Below, one piece after another: positions 1 through 5,930 of a stretch of 18,444 nt of DNA (positions are counted from its first letter, which is position 1; each line of letters begins with the position of its first letter). The DNA comes from Methanobacterium sp. UBA8. Its GTDB lineage: Archaea > Methanobacteriota > Methanobacteria > Methanobacteriales > Methanobacteriaceae. Location of the stretch: the NCBI GenBank assembly GCA_002509665.1, contig DADN01000056.1, positions 2,776-21,219 on the forward strand, read 5' to 3'. Both the position numbers and the translations under genes were made by a program. Below the pieces are notes generated by a model. The model did no database searches and was not told where the DNA came from. It was given only the letters and a program-made list of their open reading frames with translations.

Positions 1-26
1 TATATTAGATAAATAACTGTTTTTAA

Positions 27-97
27 GCCTGTGAAGGGACTCGAACCCTTATCTGTTACTTACGAGGCAACTGCTCTAGCCTTTGAGCTACACAGGC
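27..97 (-). tRNA. tRNA-Thr (anticodon CGT)
   Basis: Read on the minus strand this folds as a complete cloverleaf of 71 nt. The acceptor stem is GCCTGTG/CACAGGC, the D arm is GCTC/GAGC, the anticodon stem is GTTGC/GTAAC with one G-T pair, and the T arm is AAGGG-TTCGAGT-CCCTT. The anticodon loop CTCGTAA gives anticodon CGT, which reads the Thr codon ACG. There is no intron and no encoded CCA, as is common in archaea. Confidence 0.95.
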
Positions 98-136
98 TAA
101 TGAAATTTTTTTAGAAAAAGTGCCGTGAACTAATTA

Positions 137-233
137 AGCTGATTGCAATCAGCTCAGGCAGTGCTTTAAAAAGCAGCAAACTTCTTAATTTTGAAGACAC
201 ATTTTAAAATATCTTCAATGTAACGTTGTTACA
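137..233. repeat. run of small inverted repeats upstream of tRNA-Thr
   Basis: Four inverted repeats lie in a row. There is a perfect 18-bp palindrome at 137-154 (AGCTGATTG and its complement). TGCTTT/AAAGCA is at 162-175 with a 2-nt loop. CTTC/GAAG is at 181-196. TGTAAC-GTT-GTTACA is at 219-233. No open reading frame covers them. They sit between the 3' end of the minus-strand gene at 341-682 and tRNA-Thr, so they could be a small RNA, a processed tRNA leader or protein-binding sites. The function is unknown. Confidence 0.5.
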
Positions 234-340
234 ACATATATATAACTTTTATTATTGATAAAACCCCAAAAACGTTTAGAAATGATGATAAAACAGATCT
301 TCACTTAAGATATAAAAAAATAATTAAAATAGCATGTTTT

Positions 341-682
341 TTATTTTCGAACTTCTTTTTTGAGCATTGTTATAATTTTTAGCTGACGTTTTCCGTTTAT
401 TCCAATGTCTTTTAATTCTTTCAAGATATTTTTTATTGTGCTATCAGAATTCAATTCTAATTTAAGATTTTCTAGAGATATATCAGTCTTTGAATCTTTT
501 ACAAATTCATTAAATTCTCTCAATTCTTTTTTATCAAATTCTTTTAATCTTTCCTTTTGAAAATCTTCTAGGTTTATATCATTAAAATATTTATGTTCCA
601 ATTCATCAAATGAGTTTAATTTAATTTTATCAAGCTCTTTTAATGGATTTTCTTCTTTATTTTCAGAATTCTTGTTCTTCAT
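341..682 (-). CDS. small highly charged hypothetical protein
   Basis: This encodes a 113-residue protein that I do not recognise. It is very rich in Lys, Glu, Asp and Asn, has no cysteine, no signal peptide and no membrane segment, and should be soluble and largely helical. An amphipathic Leu/Phe-Lys-Glu pattern in residues 14-65 suggests coiled-coil or helical-bundle structure. The ATG is preceded by a GTGGTG ribosome binding site, supporting the start. The C-terminal 25 residues (GKRQLKIITMLKKEVRK) are strongly basic and could bind nucleic acid, but this is only a guess. It is followed by a T-rich stretch on the minus strand that may terminate transcription before the tRNA. Confidence 0.65.
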   Translation of the reverse strand: MKNKNSENKEENPLKELDKIKLNSFDELEHKYFNDINLEDFQKERLKEFDKKELREFNEFVKDSKTDISLENLKLELNSDSTIKNILKELKDIGINGKRQLKIITMLKKEVRK

Positions 683-812
683 AACACCACTTTTGAGTTG
701 ATTAGTTTTAAAACGATAATCATTGAATTAATTAATAAATGAGTTTATATTCTATTAATTTAGTTTTTATAATTTATTTAATTTATCTTTAAAGATATAT
801 GTTAAAAATGAG

Positions 813-1136
813 CTAGTAATCAACTTTATTTTTATAGAAATTCAAGAAATCATCGGCAAAATCATTAATTAATTTAAGATCTCTCTGTTCCTCAACAGGC
901 CATTTTTTAAGGGGATAATGTATTATTACATTAATTATTTTGTCTTCTGGATCTATTTCATATTCATAAGCACTGCCGTCTTTAAAATGAGTTATATGTG
1001 ATTCATATCCAAGTAATTTTTTGCTTATATCATCTATATTTTTTTTAGATATCTTGTCATCCTCTAATTTTATTTTGAAACTAACGAAACCTTTTCGAGG
1101 TTGACCTATTTTTCCTTGATTTATTATTTTTATCAT
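813..1136 (-). CDS. hypothetical protein, 107 aa
   Basis: I do not recognise this soluble protein. A longer reading frame from TTG at 1148 is possible, but the ATG at 1134-1136 is preceded by a textbook GGTGA ribosome binding site five bases upstream, so the start is placed there (the GGTGA would otherwise be inside the gene). The sequence alternates short beta-prone stretches (GFVSFKIKL, YEYEIDPEDKIINVIIHYP) with charged helices, and ends in an aromatic-rich helix (DFADDFLNFYKN). This suggests a small alpha/beta fold. There are no cysteines, signal peptide or membrane segments. Neighbours on the same strand are also small proteins; no operon logic is evident. Confidence 0.65.
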   Translation of the reverse strand: MIKIINQGKIGQPRKGFVSFKIKLEDDKISKKNIDDISKKLLGYESHITHFKDGSAYEYEIDPEDKIINVIIHYPLKKWPVEEQRDLKLINDFADDFLNFYKNKVDY

Positions 1137-1259
1137 TTTTCTCACCAAAATTATCCAATCAAGTAAAAAAATAGTATATTAACTAAATAAATTAATCAAG
1201 GGAAAAAATTTAATTAATTTAGGTTTGGCTGATTATTAAGCTTATTTATTGTTAAATCG

Positions 1260-1388
1260 TTATTCTTTCGCTTTTCCTTTCAATTCAGCCATTTTGCCTT
1301 TAGCTTTTCCCTTTTCTTCTGCATTTTTGCCCTTTATTTTTCCTTTCATTTCCTTAGCTTTACCTTTAATATCGCCAGTGTCAACCAT
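1260..1388 (-). CDS. CsbD-like small protein, 42 aa
   Basis: A short minus-strand frame encodes MVDTGDIKGKAKEMKGKIKG followed by further KGKA/KGKM repeats and ends AELKGKAKE. The ATG is preceded by GGTGATCTT, a strong archaeal ribosome binding site. The repeated pattern of Lys-Gly-Lys separated by about seven residues, with Glu/Ala between, matches the CsbD family of small, hydrophilic, stress-associated proteins found in bacteria and some methanogens; their molecular function is not established. At 42 residues it is shorter than the usual 55-70. The apparent plus-strand hydrophobic frame over this region is only the shadow of these Lys/Gly codons. Confidence 0.75.
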   Translation of the reverse strand: MVDTGDIKGKAKEMKGKIKGKNAEEKGKAKGKMAELKGKAKE

Positions 1389-1622
1389 AAGATCACCAAT
1401 ACTGTTTTTGATTGTAATAATAAATATATTTTATTTTTTATTAATTATTTGATTACTGTATCGTACAAATTAACCTTAAAAAATTAAAAACAGTTTAATG
1501 GGAGGATTAATATCTGTCTAGTTGGAATAAATGAGTTTAATGAACGAAATATTTTTAAATTTTCATTATTTGGATAATTTAAAAATAATAGAATAGAATT
1601 TGTTGAACTGAATATTGGTATT

Positions 1623-2216
1623 TTAAATATTTTCTGCTTCTAATGTGTCATCACTTGAGAAATTAATATGTGGAACTGCTTTTTCATTCTCATTAATTTC
1701 AAAATATCTTTCTTCTTCAAATCCAAAGAAGCTAGCGATGATATTACTTGGAAACATCTGGCATTTATTGTTATACTGCCATACTACATCATTATACATC
1801 TGGCGGTAGTAAGCAATCTGGTTTTCGGTTTCAGACAGCTGTTTCATTAAATTTTCAAAACTTTCATCTGCTTTTAAATCAGGATAAGCTTCTGCAACTG
1901 CAAATAAACTCTTTAAAGTTTTAGTTAGATGATTATTTGCCTTTTCATTTTCTTTTACAGTTTCTGCATCTGATAGCCCTGCTCGTGCTTCAGTAACTCC
2001 TTTAAGTGTAGTTTTTTCATGTTTGGCATATCCTTTCACGGTTTCAACCAGGTTAGCTACCAAATCTGCCCTTCTTTCCAATTGAACATTAATCTGTGAC
2101 CATGCATTATCCGCACCATTTCTAAGCTTAACCAGATTGTTATACATAATTACAACAGCACCAGCTAATCCTCCTATAATTAGAACGACTATCAGGAAGC
2201 TTATTTCATTCCACAT
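1623..2216 (-). CDS. lemA: LemA family membrane protein
   Basis: A 197-residue LemA family protein, about the usual family length. The N terminus is a single membrane segment (residues 5-24), with the rest a helical bundle. The family signature is clear at residues 28-68: [36 protein letters not shown]. Later residues include the conserved AEAYPDLKA and the [12 protein letters not shown] motif near residues 155-166, then an acidic tail. LemA proteins are anchored in the cell membrane; their role is unclear, although in bacteria they are often linked to envelope stress and proteases. The ATG follows GGTGG at a good distance. A TATA box lies on the minus strand around 2278-2290, giving a leader of roughly 40 nt. 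No partner membrane protein of the usual lemA neighbourhood (TPM/HtpX) is visible here. Confidence 0.93.
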   Translation of the reverse strand: MWNEISFLIVVLIIGGLAGAVVIMYNNLVKLRNGADNAWSQINVQLERRADLVANLVETVKGYAKHEKTTLKGVTEARAGLSDAETVKENEKANNHLTKTLKSLFAVAEAYPDLKADESFENLMKQLSETENQIAYYRQMYNDVVWQYNNKCQMFPSNIIASFFGFEEERYFEINENEKAVPHINFSSDDTLEAENI

Positions 2217-2277
2217 CTCAAACCACCGTTTTAAAATAATTATCTTTTATTAATTACAAACTATTCTCTTATGATCA

Positions 2278-2290
2278 GATATATATAAGC
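2278..2290 (-). promoter_or_regulatory. TATA box for lemA
   Basis: The minus strand reads GCTTATATATATC here. This is a good archaeal TATA element about 65 bases upstream of the LemA ATG, predicting transcription from about 2258. Confidence 0.5.
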
Positions 2291-2378
2291 TTTTTCAAAT
2301 TATCAGGGAGGCTATGGGAGGATTTAAAAATATAATTAGTGCATAGCACATTTTAAGAATAAAAAAGTATAATGGGCA

Positions 2379-3005
2379 TTACTGAACTTTAAAAGTGTTA
2401 ATTATCTTGTTAAATACTGTTTTTGTTTTTCCAATATCTGAAGCCATTGTTGCACACATTATAACATAATTTACTTCTTTATGGGGGTATCTTTTTTCAA
2501 ATGCTATAAGTTGCATGTACTCGTATTTCTGGTTAGTGGTATGGAACCCTGTATATGTGAATTCATAAGCTTTTAACCCATTAATCGTCAAATTATTTGT
2601 TGTTACCTGCACATTTAAATAATTGGGAGATATGTTGGCAGCTTTTGTGGTGTTCACCCAACTTTCAATTAACTTTTCAGACATAAATCCCTCAGGATGC
2701 GCAAAACTTCCATTACTATTAATTTTATCTTCAGTTTTAGTTACAATTAATGCAGTAGTTGGCAGTGATGTACCGTTAGTTGTACTGGGGTCACCAACAG
2801 CAGCTAAACATTTATCTATGTTGTTTTTATTGGCATCTTCAGTATATTCCTGCCAGTTTTCAGGATAATCAAAGGTGATATTGTTATTTGAAAATGTTTT
2901 TGTAGAATAAGTGTTATCTGAAGTATTTTGAGTTAAAAATATCAGCCCTAATATAATAACTGTCATGCATATTACTAAAATAACTAAAAATTGTTCTGAT
3001 CTCAT
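2379..3005 (-). CDS. PsbP-like protein with N-terminal membrane anchor
   Basis: A 208-residue protein with one hydrophobic N-terminal segment (residues 6-24, after MRSEQ) and an extracellular domain. From residue 37 (FSNNNITFDYPENWQEY) it resembles the PsbP/MOG1-like fold widely annotated in methanogens as PsbP-related: the 'F-Y-P-x-x-W' entry, then antiparallel strands and the closing helix KTVFNKIINTFKVQ that is typical of these domains. Two cysteines (about residues 66 and 184) may form a disulfide outside the cell. No lipobox is present, so it is probably held by an uncleaved signal anchor. The start is supported by a GGGATTAA site just before the ATG. It is transcribed divergently from the radical SAM gene. 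The function in methanogens is unknown; ligand binding at the cell surface is only inference. Confidence 0.75.
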   Translation of the reverse strand: MRSEQFLVILVICMTVIILGLIFLTQNTSDNTYSTKTFSNNNITFDYPENWQEYTEDANKNNIDKCLAAVGDPSTTNGTSLPTTALIVTKTEDKINSNGSFAHPEGFMSEKLIESWVNTTKAANISPNYLNVQVTTNNLTINGLKAYEFTYTGFHTTNQKYEYMQLIAFEKRYPHKEVNYVIMCATMASDIGKTKTVFNKIINTFKVQ

Positions 3006-3102
3006 TTAATCCCTTTAATTAATTAAGTTAATTCACTGCTTTATTATTTATCTTTAAATTTGAACTGTATATTTTATTAAAAATCATGGGATAATGTAGC
3101 AA

Positions 3103-3148
3103 CATATAAATACAAAAATTGAGTTATTAGCATATGATTGTTAATAAC
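3103..3148 (+). promoter_or_regulatory. promoter and inverted repeat of the radical SAM gene
   Basis: A TATA box (CATATAAATA, 3103-3112) lies 55-60 bases upstream of the ATG and predicts a start site near 3130. An inverted repeat GTTATTA/TAATAAC (3123-3129 and 3142-3148, 12-bp gap) straddles that predicted start, where a repressor would act. The ribosome binding site is GGTG shortly before the ATG at 3164. Confidence 0.45.
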
Positions 3149-3163
3149 TAAAAAGGTGTTCCA

Positions 3164-4321
3164 ATGGCTTTTCATGTGATGATAATTCCTACTCTTGGCT
3201 GTCCTTCTGAGTGCAACTATTGCTGGAGTTCTGAGGAGGGATCTCCTGTAATGAGCATTGAAATTGTTGAAGAAATCGTTAGCTGGCTTAAAACTTTCCG
3301 CGATGAACCAATTACATTTACATTTCATGGGGGAGAACCTTTACTGGCCGGTTTGGATTTTTATAAAAAAGCGCTGCCAATGCTGCAGAATGGGTTAAAA
3401 CATTTAAAACCGGCTTTTGCCCTTCAAACTAATCTATGGGTTATGACGGATGAGCTCGCTGAGCTTTTCAGCGAGTATAATATTCCAATTGGCTCAAGCT
3501 TAGACGGACCTGAGGAACTTAATGACTTTCAAAGAGGGAAAGGCTATTATGAACGGACCATAAAAGGCTATGAAATTGCAAAAGCCCATGGTTTAAAAGT
3601 CAGCTTCATTTCTACATTTACTTCTTATTCTATCGATCATAAAGAAGAGATCTTTAACTTTTTCCTTGAAAAAGGTTTGACACTTAAATTACACCCTGCT
3701 TTACCCTCACTGCGCAGTGAAGACCCTACTAAATGGGCTGTTGATCCTGAAAAATACGGCGAGCTGATGATCTATCTTTTGGACAAATATCTGGAAAATA
3801 TGGGCGAAATTGAGATTATGAATATAGACCATCTCTGTAAATGTGTCCTTACTCGCAGGGGAACTGTCTGTACTTACGTGGATTGTATGGGTGATACATT
3901 TGCTGTAGGTCCTGATGGGAGCATATATCCATGTTACAGGTTTGTAGGAATGCCTGAGTATGTAATGGGCAATGTCCAGGACCACCCGACAGTTGAAGAT
4001 CTCTCTAAATCTGCACCTGCAAAGCTTCTTGATGAATTTAAGCAATATGTGGATAAAGAATGCAAAAAATGTTCATATGTGAAGTTTTGCAGAGGGGGAT
4101 GCCCTTACAATGCTTTAAAGATTAATGAAGAAACCAATAAAGCCGAAATTGACGGTGTGGACCCTCACTGTGAGGCGTATAAAATAGTATTTAAGGAAAT
4201 AACTGATCGTGTAAATAAAGAGTTCTTATCTTCACAGGGCATGATGGCATTTGGTGGAGGGAAGTCTGAAGAAAAAGCTCAAAAGCCGGGGATAATGTCC
4301 ATAATGCTTAAACGTATTTAA
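3164..4321 (+). CDS. peptide-modifying radical SAM/SPASM enzyme (methanogen type)
   Basis: A 385-residue radical SAM protein. The N terminus carries the cluster motif C13-x3-C17-x2-C20, followed by HGGEP (55-59) for S-adenosylmethionine binding, as in anaerobic sulfatase-maturating enzymes. The C-terminal SPASM domain is complete: C241, then G252-x4-C257, then C300-x2-C303-x5-C309-x3-C313 and C336, enough for two auxiliary Fe-S clusters; additional cysteines are C225, C227 and C236. SPASM enzymes modify peptides or proteins. From memory it fits the Mhun_1560 family of putative peptide-modifying enzymes of methanogens (TIGR04083). The two small Cys-rich proteins just downstream are the natural substrate candidates. 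The tail after residue 355 (Gly/Lys-rich, FGGGKSEEKAQKPG) looks flexible. A terminator hairpin follows at 4442-4488. Confidence 0.9.
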   Translation: MAFHVMIIPTLGCPSECNYCWSSEEGSPVMSIEIVEEIVSWLKTFRDEPITFTFHGGEPLLAGLDFYKKALPMLQNGLKHLKPAFALQTNLWVMTDELAELFSEYNIPIGSSLDGPEELNDFQRGKGYYERTIKGYEIAKAHGLKVSFISTFTSYSIDHKEEIFNFFLEKGLTLKLHPALPSLRSEDPTKWAVDPEKYGELMIYLLDKYLENMGEIEIMNIDHLCKCVLTRRGTVCTYVDCMGDTFAVGPDGSIYPCYRFVGMPEYVMGNVQDHPTVEDLSKSAPAKLLDEFKQYVDKECKKCSYVKFCRGGCPYNALKINEETNKAEIDGVDPHCEAYKIVFKEITDRVNKEFLSSQGMMAFGGGKSEEKAQKPGIMSIMLKRI

Positions 4322-4385
4322 TTATTTATCTGGGTAATTTTCAGATTTATTTAGTTTTAATGTTTAGAATCTATTTAATTTCTTT

Positions 4386-4406
4386 AAGCTCTATTTTCCG
4401 GAGCTT
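4386..4406. repeat. small hairpin downstream of the radical SAM gene
   Basis: AAGCTC and GAGCTT form a 6-bp stem around a 9-nt loop in the convergent gap between the radical SAM gene and the minus-strand Cys-rich peptide gene. It may contribute to termination or mRNA stability. Confidence 0.35.
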
Positions 4407-4441
4407 GCTTAATTTTAAAATAAGAAATAATCATGTAATAA

Positions 4442-4488
4442 AATTTTGGGCATCCAATTTAATGGTTAACCCAAAATTCTTTTTTTAT
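4442..4488 (+). terminator. hairpin plus T-run ending the radical SAM transcript
   Basis: A perfect 9-bp inverted repeat AATTTTGGG/CCCAAAATT (4442-4450 and 4470-4478) with a 19-nt loop is followed by CTTTTTTT. It lies between convergent genes, so it may stop transcription from both sides, but the T-run favours the plus strand. Confidence 0.65.
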
Positions 4489-4496
4489 AATTTTAA

Positions 4497-4670
4497 TTAC
4501 TCAAATACATATCCGCACTCAGTACAGCGGAATTTAGATCCTTTTGGGACCTTGGATCCTGAATGTTTGTATTCAACACCTACAAGTAAACCTGTTGAAT
4601 CATCCTGTATAATATGTTTATCTTTACAACCGCATTTGGGGCATTTTTTGCTTAATTCTTCTGTTTTCAT
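4497..4670 (-). CDS. small Cys-rich protein, candidate radical SAM substrate (57 aa)
   Basis: A 57-residue protein with two CxxC knuckles: KKCPKCGC (Cys 10, 13, 15) and CTECGYVF (Cys 49, 52). The middle is Gly/Ser/Lys-rich. The start is certain: AGGAGG sits 7 bases before the ATG. It is a paralogue of the protein at 5031-5198: both begin with MK, five residues, then KKCPKCG, and both have C-x-x-CGYVF near the end. The arrangement looks like a zinc ribbon, but the pairing with a SPASM enzyme fits, from memory, the methanogen Cys-rich peptide family TIGR04165, thought to be substrates of such enzymes. It has no signal peptide. Either a modified peptide or a plain zinc-binding protein is possible. 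The plus-strand frame covering this region is a shadow. Confidence 0.85.
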   Translation of the reverse strand: MKTEELSKKCPKCGCKDKHIIQDDSTGLLVGVEYKHSGSKVPKGSKFRCTECGYVFE

Positions 4671-5030
4671 GTCTTCGCCTCCTAAAATTATTTAATTTTA
4701 GAGATTTTGATATTTATATTAGTTCGGCTTTTCCCGAATGTATATTATAATATACAGATCACAGTATATAAATATTGCTGTGAGCTGAAACTTTAATTTA
4801 AACTAAGTGATAAAACACTAAAAAAACATTATACTATGATTTAAAGTTGTAATCTTAGATACCGGGTTCTGTTTATTTAATTTGTTCATTTAGATTCTTA
4901 TTTTTTTTGCATATGTTTAAAAATAAATTGAACTTATTATCATAAGCTTAATTAAATTAGAAGAAGAAATAGTTATTTGACATTAAAATGTTAAAATAAT
5001 AAGTATAATGTTTATAAGAGGTATGCTAAA
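4671..5030. other. intergenic region between the two Cys-rich peptide genes
   Basis: The 360 bases between the divergent peptide genes hold the promoter elements described at 4739-4783, a small AGTG/CACT inverted repeat near 4806-4820, and AT-rich sequence. For the plus-strand gene, an A/T-rich stretch around 4981-4995 (CATTAAAATGTTAAAATAAT) could contain the TATA box, which is less clear than on the other side. No further open reading frame with a ribosome binding site is seen. Confidence 0.5.
4739..4783 (-). promoter_or_regulatory. promoter with two candidate operators for the minus-strand Cys-rich peptide
   Basis: On the minus strand a TATA box TTTATATA occupies 4765-4772, predicting a start near 4742. 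It lies within an inverted repeat TCACAG (4759-4764)/CTGTGA (4778-4783). A perfect 18-bp palindrome (TGTATATTA and its complement, 4739-4756) overlaps the predicted start site. A further TTCGG/CCGAA hairpin (about 4723-4738) would be in the leader. Together they suggest a tightly regulated promoter; the regulator is unknown. Confidence 0.5.
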
Positions 5031-5198
5031 ATGAAAATAGGTGACTTGGCTAAAAAATGCCCTAAATGCGGCGGTGTAGATAAAACAGTTAAAAGAGATA
5101 TAGAAACTGAACATCATGCTCATGCGACAACAGGAGCTGTTGTTTGTACCAAATGTGGATATGTATTTAAATCAAAGAAAGATGATGAAGAAGAATAA
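5031..5198 (+). CDS. small Cys-rich protein, second candidate radical SAM substrate (55 aa)
   Basis: A 55-residue protein with exactly four cysteines in two CxxC knuckles: KKCPKCG (Cys 10 and 13) and CTKCGYVF (Cys 39 and 42). The centre is His/Ala/Thr-rich (EHHAHATTGA) and the tail is acidic (DDEEE). It is clearly related to the 57-residue protein on the opposite strand: the first knuckle is at the same position, the second is 10 residues nearer, and the C terminus is longer. GAGG lies shortly before the ATG. From memory it fits the methanogen Cys-rich peptide family (TIGR04165) that accompanies SPASM enzymes. The acidic tail could be a recognition element, but this is inference; the alternative is an ordinary zinc-ribbon protein. 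Confidence 0.85.
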   Translation: MKIGDLAKKCPKCGGVDKTVKRDIETEHHAHATTGAVVCTKCGYVFKSKKDDEEE

Positions 5199-5227
5199 GT
5201 AGAATATCTATTTACTAAAGATTTTGT

Positions 5228-5240
5228 TTTTTTTTATTTG
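5228..5240 (+). terminator. T-run after the Cys-rich peptide gene
   Basis: An uninterrupted run of eight T (5228-5235) lies 30 bases after the stop codon. Archaeal RNA polymerase commonly stops at such oligo-T tracts. No stable hairpin precedes it. Confidence 0.45.
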
Positions 5241-5390
5241 ATAAAAAATAGAATTATTTTTTTTTAGATAATTAAAGTGCACAAAATAAAGTTATGTTAT
5301 ATGTTTACCACATATTTTAATTTAAAATGCTTTAGAATATGCTTTTAGATTTTATATTAATCTTTAAGTACTATTTAGATATCTATTAAT

Positions 5391-5627
5391 CTATTTATAA
5401 TACTTATGATGTAGGGGATATGTACATATGTGTTAAGAATACACATTATCCTGTGCTGAAGTTGTTTGAGTGTAATTTCATTTATACATGTTCAACATAC
5501 TTGCACTTAGCCTTCAGGATTCGGATACATCTTCTACAAAGTACATGAAATTTTACACTTGAAATGCATGTCTAAATTTGAATTATAAAAAAAATGTTAT
5601 AATCAAGTTTTTATACTTGATTTTCCA
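5391..5627 (+). ncRNA. candidate structured RNA with own promoter and terminator
   Basis: A TATA-like CTATTTATAATA (5391-5402) predicts a start near 5420. The following 200 bases are less AT-rich than the flanks and full of pairings: GGATA + ATGTGT with ACACAT + TATCC (5416-5451), CTGAAG/CTTCAG (5455-5460 and 5513-5518), and AGTGTAATTTCAT with ATGAAATTTTACACT (5469-5481 and 5545-5559, a 2-nt bulge). It ends with an AATCAAG/CTTGATT hairpin (5601-5622). The last two pairings overlap, so the RNA could switch between folds. An overlapping 42-codon frame from 5420 to 5548 exists but has no convincing ribosome binding site. No known RNA family is recognised. Confidence 0.4.
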
Positions 5628-5750
5628 ATTCAATTTATACTAATTTTAAAGTGGATGTAACTTTTTATTATGTGAAGATTAATAAAGGAGTTATAATAAA
5701 CTGAATAAAAGTTAAATCCGAGATTAAAAAAATCAGAAAAGGGATATAAA

Positions 5751-5921
5751 ATGAAGATAGTTAGAGAATGGTGTATGTATTGTGGTGAATGCGCAGGCGT
5801 ATGCCCAAGATGCCTGATTGAAGTAGGCGAGGCAACCATAACGTTTGATGAAAGTTCATGTAAAGATTGTGAAATATGCGTACAGGCATGCCCAGTGCGT
5901 GCTTTAATAAAAGAAGAATAA
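5751..5921 (+). CDS. 2[4Fe-4S] ferredoxin, 56 aa
   Basis: A small ferredoxin of the bacterial-type 2[4Fe-4S] fold. Both cluster motifs are intact: C8-x2-C11-x2-C14-x3-C18-P and C37-x2-C40-x2-C43-x3-C47-P. One extra cysteine (C21) follows the first motif. The start is supported by AGGGAT upstream. Its stop is only 9 bases before the geranylgeranyl reductase start, so the two are one operon. The role that follows is low-potential electron supply to that flavoenzyme; in Methanosarcina acetivorans a ferredoxin encoded beside geranylgeranyl reductase is reported to be needed for full lipid saturation. It acts in the cytoplasm. Opposite-strand frames here are shadows. Confidence 0.93.
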   Translation: MKIVREWCMYCGECAGVCPRCLIEVGEATITFDESSCKDCEICVQACPVRALIKEE

Positions 5922-5930
5922 GGTGAATTA

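Noticed and set aside
281..320. C-box-like AATGATGA, tested as a C/D box guide RNA
   Set aside because: No CTGA D box at a suitable distance downstream.
1249..1452. Plus-strand 67-codon hydrophobic reading frame
   Set aside because: It is the opposite-strand shadow of the Lys/Gly-rich CsbD-like gene and has no ribosome binding site.
1500..1570. GGGAGG followed after six bases by ATC and about 20 open codons
   Set aside because: It recalls the AUU arrangement, but the codon, spacing and length give no support.
2313..2345. Plus-strand 10-codon frame MGGFKNIISA after GGGAGG
   Set aside because: Too short and the ribosome binding site is too close; more likely chance in the lemA upstream region.
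4360..4695. Plus-strand 111-codon reading frame
   Set aside because: It overlaps the minus-strand Cys-rich peptide, which has a perfect AGGAGG and a recognisable sequence; it also runs through the terminator hairpin.
5420..5548. 42-codon frame in the candidate RNA
   Set aside because: AGGGG is only two bases before the ATG and the product (Cys, His, Ile, Leu mixture) looks like chance translation; a leaderless small protein cannot be fully excluded.
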